From Candidatus Hodarchaeota archaeon (GTDB lineage: Archaea > Asgardarchaeota > Heimdallarchaeia > Hodarchaeales > YT1-039): a stretch of 23,325 bases of DNA. Every line of letters starts with the position of its first letter. Position 1 is the stretch's first letter. Shown in pieces: positions 1 through 8,452 of the stretch. The DNA lies in assembly GCA_016840025.1 (NCBI GenBank), contig JAEOTF010000181.1:1-23325 (forward strand), in the 5' to 3' direction. The position numbers were made by a program, and so were the translations under genes. The notes under the pieces are model-generated. The model was given only the letters and a program-made list of their open reading frames with translations. It did no database searches and had not been told where the DNA came from.

Positions 1-3
1 CGG

Positions 4-1065
4 ATGAAGAGATCTCAAAACTATGTAAAAAGGGAAGATTTGGACTGCCTCGTTCTAATTGATCCTATTGACGTTCGTTACGCTACCGGTGCTAAAGTTA
101 TAACTACAGGAGAAGCTATGATTCTCGTTTTTGAGGATGAAACATTAATTTTGACTAATAAAAATCCTGAAATTCTCGGAATCAATAAAAATGTAACTTC
201 AAAACTTACTTTCATTATGATTGAGGGACATTCTGCTTTAAAAGGGGATTTTCGGGGAAATCTAATAAATGAAATGGATCAAATATCCCGAATCAAGTCT
301 TTCACAGACTTGGTAATTGGTGAACTGAGAGAAAAAGATCTTCTTTCAGGGAACATTGGTATTGTACATAAGAGCACACCTGCTTTATTTAGATTAAGTC
401 TCAAGAAGAAAATTTCAGGTAATATTATAGATGCTGCTGTGTATAAGTATCTTCGAGGTACGAAGGATGGAGATGAAGTTAAGGCTATTATCCATGCGTC
501 TCAACTATTGAGGGTATCAGTCCAGGTCCTACAAGAGTATTTTGAAACTGACGCAAAACTTAATGAAGTAAGGGCAATGATTCAAGGAATTTTCTCAAGA
601 CATATAGGTACCAATGGGATTTGTTTTATTAAACAATCTAGAATATTGAACCTTGATTACTATCAAATTTTCCTAGACGCTCAATATGAAGGTTATCATG
701 CTCAACTGGCTTTCCCTCTTTTTTTGGATGATTATGATGAAAATATTCGCACAAGACAAGAATTTCGTCGTTTTAAAAGAATTCAAGAGGATTTCTGTTC
801 AAGATTGGAAGAAAAAGAACATTTCATTGGAAATATACGCAATGTTAGGCAAAAGTTGAATCCTAAAGAGGGAGAGACAATCATACATGGCATTGGTTTA
901 GAAAATATGGAATACCCACAGTACCCAGATAGTTCAATCCCCTACCCTACTACAATATATGCGGGAATTGTGGTACAAATACGGGATTTTGGAGTTTTAG
1001 AGTATGGAGAGACAATTTTGCTTAAAGAACGAACCAATGTTCGGCTCACCCCTCGATTCTGTTAA
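4..1065 (+). CDS. M24 (prolidase-fold) family protein, probably catalytically inactive
   Basis: The protein has 353 residues. The N-terminal part (about 10-150) resembles the creatinase/prolidase N-terminal domain, with an LDCLVLIDPIDVRYATG stretch like the usual 'LDALLVTSPENIRYLTG'. The C-terminal half follows the M24 pita-bread pattern: a KYLRGTKDGDEVKAI linker, a DAQYEGYH stretch and HGIGLENMEYP. Compared by eye with Pyrococcus prolidase, the metal ligands are mostly gone: the two Asp positions are F223 and Q234, the first Glu is R327 and the last is Gly; only H295 of the HGIG motif is kept. I infer a pseudo-peptidase or a binding protein. No signal peptide or membrane segment is seen. The reading frame is open to the window edge, so the true start may lie upstream; the ATG at 4 is the first available. 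It converges with the PqqD-like gene, with 44 bp between them. Confidence 0.7.
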   Translation: MKRSQNYVKREDLDCLVLIDPIDVRYATGAKVITTGEAMILVFEDETLILTNKNPEILGINKNVTSKLTFIMIEGHSALKGDFRGNLINEMDQISRIKSFTDLVIGELREKDLLSGNIGIVHKSTPALFRLSLKKKISGNIIDAAVYKYLRGTKDGDEVKAIIHASQLLRVSVQVLQEYFETDAKLNEVRAMIQGIFSRHIGTNGICFIKQSRILNLDYYQIFLDAQYEGYHAQLAFPLFLDDYDENIRTRQEFRRFKRIQEDFCSRLEEKEHFIGNIRNVRQKLNPKEGETIIHGIGLENMEYPQYPDSSIPYPTTIYAGIVVQIRDFGVLEYGETILLKERTNVRLTPRFC

Positions 1066-1109
1066 AAAAAGGTTGTTCCGACGATATATCTGCTAGTTAG
1101 AACATTGGC

Positions 1110-1472
1110 TCATTTAAATTCGATTAGTTTTCGTCGTTCCAAGATATGAAAGTATTTTAATACAGCTTCTTCGGCATTTATCCGATTAAAAAGGCCATAT
1201 TGTTCAACTAAGATCTTAACAATATCATTCAGACTTTTTAACCCGTCTAATGAATGCCATATCATGCTCCCTATCTCATCTAAGACAATTTTTTTCTTTG
1301 GATCCACATGACCGAATTTAGCGAATAAACGTGACAACTTGCTCTGCGAGGTGTAAGTTATCAATACTTCACCAGAAGGATATCTCTTCCAATTTATATG
1401 AGAGGCTCGAATAGGACAGAATTTCATGAGATTTTCTCGTGTAATAGGTTGTTTTTTGTTTTTAGAGTTCAA
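1110..1472 (-). CDS. PqqD-like (RiPP recognition element-type) small protein
   Basis: A 120-residue protein with the PqqD-family pattern: a charged N-terminus with ITREN, then 'CPIRASHINWKR.PSGEVLITY', 'KKKIVLDEIGSMIWHSLDG' at about 79-97, 'LNDIVKILVEQYG' and a C-terminal helix ending in 'ILERRKLIEF'. This winged-helix fold binds peptides: in PqqD and other RiPP systems it presents a precursor peptide to a radical SAM enzyme. Stand-alone archaeal homologues of unknown role exist. No radical SAM enzyme or precursor peptide is seen nearby, so no function is assigned. The start is TTG at 1472, chosen because the PITREN segment resembles the N-terminus of archaeal homologues as I remember them. 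No strong Shine-Dalgarno is seen, and an ATG at 1427 is the alternative. Confidence 0.72.
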   Translation of the reverse strand: MNSKNKKQPITRENLMKFCPIRASHINWKRYPSGEVLITYTSQSKLSRLFAKFGHVDPKKKIVLDEIGSMIWHSLDGLKSLNDIVKILVEQYGLFNRINAEEAVLKYFHILERRKLIEFK

Positions 1473-1755
1473 GGGGTTGACCTACGCTTAGATTTGCCAT
1501 TCTTAATATTTCTGCCTTTCTATATTGGATTATAATATAATTTAATGTTTTCTGGGGATTCAAATGGATGATATTTGGAAATAAAACTGAAAAAATCGCC
1601 GCTTTCACCAGAAACATACTAAAGGCATTTAAGTATGCTTGATGTCTTTAAGAAGGTGAATAAAATTCTATTAGGAACGATTCAGAAAGAAGGAGAAAAT
1701 TTAGGAACATTACTTTTTTTAAGCATTTAAGAAGGCTGATTGAGGCATCAAAGTC

Positions 1756-2088
1756 ATGGTTTATGAATATACGTGGCGAGATTGGCTACAAGAATTTTTT
1801 GACAGGACATTCTTTATTGTAGTAGGTGAAGGTCTGATCTGGTTTACACTTTACTTGATTTTTTTCCCCCTATTCCCACCAGCTGGCTTTGCACTCTTAA
1901 TGGTTGCTTTTTTCTTTCCTTTAATTGTTTGGGTGCTTAGAAAATGGGAAATGTTTGCCCTTGCGTACCCTAATTGGTCAGTTTTGAAAACTATGATCTC
2001 TAGTTTTCTGATCATAATATTTGGTCAGTTGATTCTTACACCAGTTTTCATTTTTGTCGTTATTGATCTTCTTGGTGGAGGTAAGTAA
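1756..2088 (+). CDS. Small multi-pass membrane protein, family not recognised
   Basis: A 110-residue, very hydrophobic protein with about three membrane segments (roughly residues 18-38, 42-61 and 78-104) and short loops containing Arg, Lys and Trp. I recognise no family or catalytic motif. The ATG at 1756 is preceded by GAGG at 1742-1745, ten bases away. The stop codon lies two bases before the next gene, and the ribosome binding site of that gene lies inside the end of this one. The two are therefore almost certainly co-translated and may form a small membrane complex (inference). The 283-bp stretch upstream (1473-1755) is AT-rich and holds no convincing gene. Confidence 0.6.
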   Translation: MVYEYTWRDWLQEFFDRTFFIVVGEGLIWFTLYLIFFPLFPPAGFALLMVAFFFPLIVWVLRKWEMFALAYPNWSVLKTMISSFLIIIFGQLILTPVFIFVVIDLLGGGK

Positions 2089-2090
2089 GA

Positions 2091-2402
2091 ATGAGTACGA
2101 AAAAAAAACATCGAGAAAAGGAAAGAGAAAGACAACGAAGAAGAAAACTTTCCCAAAAGCGACAAAAATTCGAAATATTTCCACAGTCTGAGGATTGGGT
2201 ATGGGTTGTAGGCGTAATCTGTTTTTCATTGTTATTATGGAGTTTCGTAGCGCCATTAGTGGGACTTTTCACCCCACTCTTCTTCTACATTGTATCTAGA
2301 TGGTATGACCCAAGCGACACTTTCACTTTTCGCTATTTTGTAGGAGCAGAATGTATAATTCTTTCAGTTGGATCATTAATTAGTATTTTTTTGATGTCTT
2401 AG
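2091..2402 (+). CDS. Small membrane protein with a strongly basic N-terminus
   Basis: A 103-residue protein. Residues 1-30 are almost entirely Lys, Arg, Glu and Gln (KKKHREKERERQRRRKL), then come two or three hydrophobic segments at about 42-65, 66-76 and 85-102. By the positive-inside rule the basic arm should face the cytoplasm, where it could bind nucleic acid, ribosomes or acidic lipids (inference). A very good Shine-Dalgarno, GGTGGAGGT at 2074-2082, lies eight bases before the ATG and inside the preceding gene, so the pair is translationally coupled. It ends 42 bp from the end of the convergent protease gene. No family is recognised. Confidence 0.6.
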   Translation: MSTKKKHREKERERQRRRKLSQKRQKFEIFPQSEDWVWVVGVICFSLLLWSFVAPLVGLFTPLFFYIVSRWYDPSDTFTFRYFVGAECIILSVGSLISIFLMS

Positions 2403-2444
2403 AATATTTAACGTAAAAAAAGGAAAAAATAGAAACCGGTAAAG

Positions 2445-5400
2445 TTAACGCTTTTTACGAAAGACAGTAAGTGTTCCTATGGTGAAAAGAGATATTATTA
2501 GAAGAAATCCTGGAGAATCACCCTTAGTAGAGGTTTTTTTAGTTTGTGAGGTTTCAGATGTCTCCTCAGTTCCTTTAAATAGAATATTCAAGAATTCATA
2601 AGTCTTAATATGATCTTCTGAGTCTTCAGCGCGAAGTTGTACGGTATAACTCCCTGTAAGTTCTGCAACAAATTCAGCAACAAATTTAAAGCCGATGGTA
2701 TTCTTTGTTTGGCTCTCACGTACAACAGTTCCAGATCCATCAAGAAATTGCACTGTAACGTTGGGGGGAAGAGCATCCTGAACGTCATACACATAAGCAA
2801 CCAAAGAGATGTTAGCTCCACTAGCAAATTCCGTGGGATGAACTACATTGATACTAGTATCAAAGGCTAATACCCCATTTTCATATAACTCAATGTACTC
2901 AAATGAAGGCCTTTGAGGATTCATAGCATAACCTAGTCGCTCAATTACCTCTCTATTTTGTCCACCAGCTTCCAATGCTTCAAACAATATACTATCATAG
3001 AAGGTGGATCCATCAGCACCTACTATAACTATTCCTTTGCCATAACTTCCCTGAACAAGAAATGCATCATCTGATTCATTTCTCTCAGGCGTAACAAAAT
3101 CACTATCCTTGAAATTTAGAAGTTCTGTGGCCTTTTGGGAATCTGTGACATTAATTGCCGAGCCCCAGAGGACGTATATACTCTCAATTCCTTCGGATAG
3201 TGGATTTTCAGCTGCAGTCACATTATATGTAATCCCGGTATTTTCATCTCCAAATGCAGTTTCGGGAACCCCATAAGTATGAGGGATAAATTGAACCCCC
3301 ATGGGTTCCAAAATGCGATTATATCCATCAAAATCGAAAGAAGCCTCATTATTTGACTCATTGTAGAGTTCTCCAAAAATTAATAAAATTCCACCCTCAT
3401 AAACAAATTCTTGAATTGTTTGAACTTCAGCATCAGTATAAGGTCCTTCAGTGTCCATAATAAGAAGTGATTCAGAGAGAGCTAACAAACCAGGTGTAAT
3501 TTCATAATATTTATCCTCAATCCAACGAAGTCCTCCAAGAGAATCTAGGAAAACACCAAAAGAAAATGGATCATCCATATCAATATCATGATGAGCACTA
3601 TCAATTAAAATAGTCCCAAGAAACTTCCTTAGATCAATATTAATAGAACAAGCACCAACCATCTCTTGATTCACGTTCCTTACTGTTAATGTTCCTGTAT
3701 ACCTGCCAAGTTTGTCAATAGATAGCTCTCTTTGTGCTGTAATCCTGTATTTTGCATACCAGTGATAACCATAGGCATCTGGATAGGTAATTGGAGCACC
3801 AATCGGAGTTGTCACAGATGCTGAGTTCTCCAGCAAATAAAAAAATCCATCCTCAGCATAAGAAGCATTACCTTCTATGGAAAAGAATAATTGTCCGAAA
3901 TTTTCGGTACTTATGACTTCAATCCACGCAGTTGAGTCTGTACGACCAGGCCAATAGAATTCCGAAGGTCCCGCTGGAAGACGTTTTGGTCCAACATAGG
4001 TAGCAGAAGTATCACCATCTAAAAGACTTTCAATTGCAGCACTAGCATTTACAAAGCCTGCACCTTGTATATTGCCCAATAATCCCATATCTGTAGCTGT
4101 TGTCATCATTGCTAATTTAATCTCAATAGGGTAAGCTTGGGGCATAGCATCTAAGAGCAATGCAGCTACACCAGCTACCATAGGACAAGATGCCGAAGTT
4201 CCTTGCCAAACTAGATAAAGGCCTTCTGGACCAGTAGATGGATAAAATCCCATGCTAGACTCGAGTAGCGATTGGGGTGCATCTATAAAGGAGATATCAT
4301 GTAGTTTAGGGCTAACAATATCAACACCAGGTGCGACAATATCAGGATCAGGCCTTTCTTCACGATAATTTATATTAGGACCTTTAGATGAAAAACCAGC
4401 AATTTGAGTGGGTGTGTTGGCTGCACCTACACAAATAGCAGACTGTATACCACCAGGAACACCGACTGTCTCCCAATTACCTTCATTGCCAGCGGAACCA
4501 CAGATTGTAGCATTAAAAAGTTGAATCATATTAGAATAGGCACCTTCCTCTGTGGAAGTGAGGCCTAGCCCACCAAAAGAACATGATATTACCAAAGACT
4601 CGAGGTCATAGGTAGTCATATTGTTATTTACAAAATCTATAGAATATTGGAGCCCTCGGAGAATGGGAGTCCAGCTAAAAACCCAGTCGTCGCTACTAAG
4701 GGAATAATGGGCAGCGCGAATGGCAAGAATTCTCGCGCCAGGAGCAATTCCTTTATAGTTAGGATCATGAATGCCTTGACCTGCAATAATACCTGCACAC
4801 GCCGTTCCATGGCCCATTACGTCATACGCACCGCAGGTACTACCATTCATAGGAATTGTCCCCTCTACTTCTTCAATGCCATCATAAAAGGCAACAATGG
4901 CCCCATTAAGATCAGGATGGCTTCCGTCTACGCCAGTATCGATAACAACGACCAAAGCACCGGACCCGTTCCAGCCTTGGGCCCATACATCACCAACATG
5001 CATCCAGTCACGATATAATTGAGGATCAATACTACGTTTACCACTATTGCTAATTCTATCATTAGAATAATTTGATTCATGCTGTTTTAATCCCAGTTGA
5101 ATAAGCCGATCTTCAAAAATAAACCCAACATCTGTTCGTTGTGCAAGTTCAAGAAGTGCATCATGAGAAACTTGAGCATAAACTGCGTTTATACTACCAA
5201 AACGCTCATTAATGTGGAGACCTGGAATTTCAAGGTATTTAGGGATTTTTTTTTCGAAAACTATCACAATATCTTTAGTTTCCCCCTCTTGTATGTGAAG
5301 AAGGGAAGGAGATATCTGAGCATCATAAGTAGGAGAAGTAATTGGGATTGTTTCAGTTGAAGTTTGGGATAATTGAGGAAGGTTTGCCCAATGCAGACCA

Positions 5401-5456
5401 TTAATAACACTTAAGCCTAAAGTTATAATGAGAAGAATGAGTTTCATTAATTTCAT
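2445..5456 (-). CDS. Membrane-anchored subtilisin-family (S8) serine protease, S1P-like architecture, triad intact
   Basis: About 1003 residues from the ATG at 5456. Order: signal peptide (about 1-23), I9-like propeptide (about 50-120), S8 domain (about 155-480), beta domain, a glutamine-amidotransferase-like Rossmann domain (about 613-830), an Ig-like domain, a Thr/Ser-rich linker and one membrane helix with an RKKR tail. The catalytic residues are visible: Asp173 in VVVIDTGVDGSHPDL, His216 in GHGTACAG, oxyanion Asn324 in GSAGNEG, and Ser421 in GTSASCPMVAG. It should be a secreted endopeptidase anchored outside the cell. Pro-Gly-Phe directly before the last helix resembles a PGF-CTERM archaeosortase signal. 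A GTG at 5465 is in frame, but that GTG is part of GTGAT, a likely Shine-Dalgarno for the ATG at 5456, so I chose the ATG. It is transcribed divergently from the helical partner gene. The domain order matches eukaryotic site-1 protease. Confidence 0.9.
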   Translation of the reverse strand: MKLMKLILLIITLGLSVINGLHWANLPQLSQTSTETIPITSPTYDAQISPSLLHIQEGETKDIVIVFEKKIPKYLEIPGLHINERFGSINAVYAQVSHDALLELAQRTDVGFIFEDRLIQLGLKQHESNYSNDRISNSGKRSIDPQLYRDWMHVGDVWAQGWNGSGALVVVIDTGVDGSHPDLNGAIVAFYDGIEEVEGTIPMNGSTCGAYDVMGHGTACAGIIAGQGIHDPNYKGIAPGARILAIRAAHYSLSSDDWVFSWTPILRGLQYSIDFVNNNMTTYDLESLVISCSFGGLGLTSTEEGAYSNMIQLFNATICGSAGNEGNWETVGVPGGIQSAICVGAANTPTQIAGFSSKGPNINYREERPDPDIVAPGVDIVSPKLHDISFIDAPQSLLESSMGFYPSTGPEGLYLVWQGTSASCPMVAGVAALLLDAMPQAYPIEIKLAMMTTATDMGLLGNIQGAGFVNASAAIESLLDGDTSATYVGPKRLPAGPSEFYWPGRTDSTAWIEVISTENFGQLFFSIEGNASYAEDGFFYLLENSASVTTPIGAPITYPDAYGYHWYAKYRITAQRELSIDKLGRYTGTLTVRNVNQEMVGACSINIDLRKFLGTILIDSAHHDIDMDDPFSFGVFLDSLGGLRWIEDKYYEITPGLLALSESLLIMDTEGPYTDAEVQTIQEFVYEGGILLIFGELYNESNNEASFDFDGYNRILEPMGVQFIPHTYGVPETAFGDENTGITYNVTAAENPLSEGIESIYVLWGSAINVTDSQKATELLNFKDSDFVTPERNESDDAFLVQGSYGKGIVIVGADGSTFYDSILFEALEAGGQNREVIERLGYAMNPQRPSFEYIELYENGVLAFDTSINVVHPTEFASGANISLVAYVYDVQDALPPNVTVQFLDGSGTVVRESQTKNTIGFKFVAEFVAELTGSYTVQLRAEDSEDHIKTYEFLNILFKGTEETSETSQTKKTSTKGDSPGFLLIISLFTIGTLTVFRKKR

Positions 5457-5484
5457 GCAAATCACAACAATAGAAGTAATTAAT

Positions 5485-5500
5485 CTAGGAGGTTGCCTAG
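5485..5500. promoter_or_regulatory. Possible operator: inverted repeat in the divergent promoter
   Basis: CTAGG at 5485-5489 and CCTAG at 5496-5500 form a perfect inverted repeat with a 6-base spacer. It lies between the shared TATA-like element and the protease start, where a bound repressor could affect the protease transcript. The arms are short, so chance is possible. Confidence 0.25.
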
Positions 5501-5506
5501 GGAATA

Positions 5507-5518
5507 TGTATAAATTTA
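5507..5518. promoter_or_regulatory. Shared TATA-like element of the divergent protease/partner pair
   Basis: TGTATAAATTTA is close to an archaeal TATA box on both strands. With transcription starting about 25-30 bases away, the plus-strand leader to the ATG at 5588 would be about 50 bases and the minus-strand leader to 5456 about 30 bases. One element could serve both genes and keep the pair co-expressed (inference). Confidence 0.4.
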
Positions 5519-5587
5519 GCTAAATGCCGCTAAACCTATTGGTACTAAAGTTTGGTCTTTCGCTCAGATAGGAGCACTGGTATTCCA

Positions 5588-7507
5588 ATGTCGAATCAAA
5601 AAAGAATATTTTCCTTAATCATTCTTTTTACACTGTTATTTTCCTCTTTTATTAAATTAGGAGAAGTTGAGGCAAGACTAGATGATGAAAAAACATGGGA
5701 ATCATTTAAACAGGTACTTGTTTCAGCACTTACATACATCCTTAACAATCAGACAAAACAGGGAGTTTTTGGCTTTTCAGATAATAATATACCCGTGGTT
5801 TCGACGTCAGGGGGAGATCCCGATATTGATCCTAATTTTGTGTTTCAGTCCAATGCATTAACACACCAAAGGTTCTACTCTAATTTCAAAAATATACTTG
5901 CTCATATGGAAGCCGCTATTGAGGCATTAATTAACTATATTGACACTTACTATTTTATTGATGAGGATTTGAGTGAACAAACAAGGGATGCAGCGGTTAC
6001 TGTAGGTAAATATCTTTTTTCTCTCATTGAAGAACAGAAAACAGAAAAATGGTCTCTTATGGGCGGAACCGTCAATTTTACGGAAGGAATTATTCTTAAA
6101 AATGGATCATGGCGTGAAGAAGGATTAAACGTAGTCGATGGAACGAGAGACACATTTCCACCATATGATCCTCTTTGTACATGGGAAGAAGTCTTTATTC
6201 TCCAACAAAATCGTTGGCTTGATATCTTAGACATCCTTCAAAAAGTAGAAAATCTCTTAATAAATCCTACTAAAGGCGGCGGTGGACGAGAGTACCAAGA
6301 ATGGAAATGGAAGTTGAATACGCTCTATATAATGGCATTTAAAAATTTAATGGGTTATATTGAGTACGCAGGTCAAGGAAACGTCTCGAAAGTGGCACGA
6401 GACCGAGCAGAATTAATTCCACAAAAGAAGGGATATGGTAAGGTTTACCGACTTGTATCGTTGTTAAATATAATGATTGAGCGCGAAGTTTGGCGGGATA
6501 AGCGAGATTATGTCGATATCAGAGAAGAAGACCGAACAAATGACACTCTACGGAATCGAATTGAACACACTTTCAAGGATTTCGGATTAGCGGCAATGGA
6601 AGAAGCATGGACATTTGCTGGAGAAAAAATCGCGGGAAATGATTTATTAGGGGGTTTCATTGCGTTTATAGGTAATATCATGTATTTTTACATGCGACCA
6701 CGTAATAATTCCTACCCGTTATCTACTGAAGACTATAATATGAAGAAACAAGAATTTTTGAAGACGAATACAACTAATATGCTAACCAAAGCTCGTCCAT
6801 CAGCAAACAAACGATCAGGACCTCTTGGAGCAATTTATTTCCACGGGGTGTCTAGAAGTGCGAGTTATTGGGATACGATATATGCACTATATGGGGTTTA
6901 TAGTATGTTCATGTTCATCGGAGGAACAAGCGCAATTGACTATTTAACGACCGCTGTTCAACTTGGTAACTGGTTACTCTTCAATGGAACTTCTCTTGAC
7001 GATTCTTGGAGTTCTTCCTGTCTACAAACGATGGAAGGAGTAGAAAACATGACTAGAACCAATGGAAAGGATTATCAGTACCCATATTGGCCTATCGAAG
7101 ACGTTATTGGCTTCATAGGGCATGATATGTTTCATTTTGTCGATGAGTATGATGATTATGATGATATTCTTGAAGCGGATCTCAAAATTTGGCAAGAAGC
7201 CGCAGTGCTAGCCATTAAGCAATTTGAATATCTTCAAAACCAAGAAGAGGGATATTTTATAAGTGAGTATGGAGATTATGGATCAGAACCATCAGAAGGA
7301 GGTAGAATTCCCCCTAGAGCTAGTATTTTAGAAGCCACATGTGAATCAGTGATTGCAATAATGAATGCTGCAGACTTCTTAGAACTCTTACCGACAATAG
7401 GGCAAACTTCTATATGGTGGACTGTTGGTTTGGCCATCATTTTCGTTGCTATTTGTATCGTTATTGTTTGGGTCTATCGAGAGAAAACAAGGCCAATAGG
7501 TGAATAA
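5588..7507 (+). CDS. Type I membrane protein with large helical ectodomain, partner of the S8 protease (family not recognised)
   Basis: About 639 residues from the ATG at 5588. It has a signal peptide (MSNQKR followed by a hydrophobic run to about residue 25), a long mostly helical ectodomain with several N-X-S/T sites, a single membrane helix at about 609-630 and a nine-residue basic tail. Segments such as ALTYILNNQ and TAVQLGNWLLF suggest an alpha/alpha-toroid type fold, but this is only inference. It is a paralogue of the protein encoded at 12211-14970; matching stretches include FIDEDLS/FIDTELS, PRNNSYPLSTEDY/PRNQTFPVSQDTY and TAVQLGNW/TAIQLGNY. A TTG at 5552 is in frame, but the ATG at 5588 gives a proper signal peptide and has AGGAG at 5570-5574 (spacing 13, rather long). 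It is divergent from an active S8 protease, so it may be that protease's partner, regulator or substrate. Confidence 0.7.
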   Translation: MSNQKRIFSLIILFTLLFSSFIKLGEVEARLDDEKTWESFKQVLVSALTYILNNQTKQGVFGFSDNNIPVVSTSGGDPDIDPNFVFQSNALTHQRFYSNFKNILAHMEAAIEALINYIDTYYFIDEDLSEQTRDAAVTVGKYLFSLIEEQKTEKWSLMGGTVNFTEGIILKNGSWREEGLNVVDGTRDTFPPYDPLCTWEEVFILQQNRWLDILDILQKVENLLINPTKGGGGREYQEWKWKLNTLYIMAFKNLMGYIEYAGQGNVSKVARDRAELIPQKKGYGKVYRLVSLLNIMIEREVWRDKRDYVDIREEDRTNDTLRNRIEHTFKDFGLAAMEEAWTFAGEKIAGNDLLGGFIAFIGNIMYFYMRPRNNSYPLSTEDYNMKKQEFLKTNTTNMLTKARPSANKRSGPLGAIYFHGVSRSASYWDTIYALYGVYSMFMFIGGTSAIDYLTTAVQLGNWLLFNGTSLDDSWSSSCLQTMEGVENMTRTNGKDYQYPYWPIEDVIGFIGHDMFHFVDEYDDYDDILEADLKIWQEAAVLAIKQFEYLQNQEEGYFISEYGDYGSEPSEGGRIPPRASILEATCESVIAIMNAADFLELLPTIGQTSIWWTVGLAIIFVAICIVIVWVYREKTRPIGE

Positions 7508-7577
7508 ATTAGCCAGAATTATTCCGCTAACTGTACTATCAAGAGCTTCTGAAGACAAACATTCAGTTTTTAGGCAA

Positions 7578-8309
7578 TTAACGAGTTTTTTTCCCCCAAC
7601 GATCAGCTTTACGAGTCCATTCGCTAGTTCTACCCGCTAGATGAAAGAAAAGCGTTTGGTATTGCTCATAATCTAGTTCATCCTTAGCATAACACATGAA
7701 TTTGAACCATGGTTCTTCTTTACGGTCGATTGAGATCCAATAAACATATTCCCTTAATGCGTATAACTTCTTTATAACCTCTTTATCTCCAAGTATTTGA
7801 TGCGCCAACTTTGCATTAGATGATTTTACTACAAAATAATCATCAAATTTTTTTAGGCTGAAATGTACGTCATCTAAAGTTACTAAGAATTTATTGTTCC
7901 GAGTAATCACCGATTTTTCCCGAACAGGGATAATTTCAATATTTGTTCCAGGCCTTTCAGGCAGATTCGCTTCAAAAAGGACCAAATCACGAGGTTTCGA
8001 GAAAAGTGATGCCATTAAGCTAAGTAGTAAGTGACGATCTTCCAACGAGTAAACTACCTTGAACCAACGAACAGGAAGAGGTTTTGAAAGACTAGCTTTG
8101 AGAATTATTCCTGAAAGAGTTTTCTTCTCCACATTATAAGCTTTAACTATGCCTTTAGTAGCCTCTTCAACCTTCACCATATGTTTTTTTATGAGACGTC
8201 CATTTATAAAACGGCCATACAGAAAAACACCAACTGTTAGGATAAGAACGATAATCATGGGCATGAAAGCAATAAACAGATCTAAAAAAGGGGCCACTGT
8301 GATCACCAA
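7578..8309 (-). CDS. Single-pass membrane protein with basic C-terminal domain, family not recognised
   Basis: A 243-residue protein. Residues about 12-34 form one membrane helix, followed at once by GRFINGRLIKKH, which suggests that the remaining 200 residues face the cytoplasm. That part looks like a mixed alpha/beta domain, with hydrophobic strand-like stretches and a highly basic end (RKADRWGKKTR). No catalytic motif or known family is recognised. The assigned TTG start at 8309 is uncertain. GGTGATC, a good archaeal Shine-Dalgarno, overlaps that start at 8301-8307 and could instead serve the GTG at 8297, though only three bases away, or the ATG at 8264. The gene lies between the two protease modules, convergent with one and divergent from the other, so it could be an inside-facing component of the same system (inference). 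Confidence 0.6.
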   Translation of the reverse strand: MVITVAPFLDLFIAFMPMIIVLILTVGVFLYGRFINGRLIKKHMVKVEEATKGIVKAYNVEKKTLSGIILKASLSKPLPVRWFKVVYSLEDRHLLLSLMASLFSKPRDLVLFEANLPERPGTNIEIIPVREKSVITRNNKFLVTLDDVHFSLKKFDDYFVVKSSNAKLAHQILGDKEVIKKLYALREYVYWISIDRKEEPWFKFMCYAKDELDYEQYQTLFFHLAGRTSEWTRKADRWGKKTR

Positions 8310-8452
8310 AATTGGAAGAGAAACAGATCCTCGATACTAATGTATAAGAGTAAATATCCATGTTTTAAAGTCTTGTTGCTTAAAGAACATATCTTTCCCC
8401 TACTGTACATATCTTAAGCTTTTATCAAAATATACAGGTAAAATATTCTTCC

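Noticed and set aside
1034..1108. 9-bp inverted repeat CCAATGTTC / GAACATTGG around the convergent ends of the first two genes.
   Set aside because: The arms are 57 bases apart and one lies inside a coding region; no T run follows, so a terminator is not supported.
1635..1730. A 31-codon open frame (MLDVFKKVNKILL...) upstream of the small membrane protein genes.
   Set aside because: Short, no clear ribosome binding site, and AT-rich surroundings make such frames common; no support beyond being open.
1978..2272. Minus-strand open frames opposite the two small membrane protein genes.
   Set aside because: The plus-strand genes have strong ribosome binding sites and coupled stop/start; the minus-strand frames show no such signs.
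4647..5018. Open frame of 123 codons on the plus strand, antisense to the S8 protease.
   Set aside because: It mirrors the protease codons, has no protein family features, and the minus-strand frame carries clear S8 motifs.
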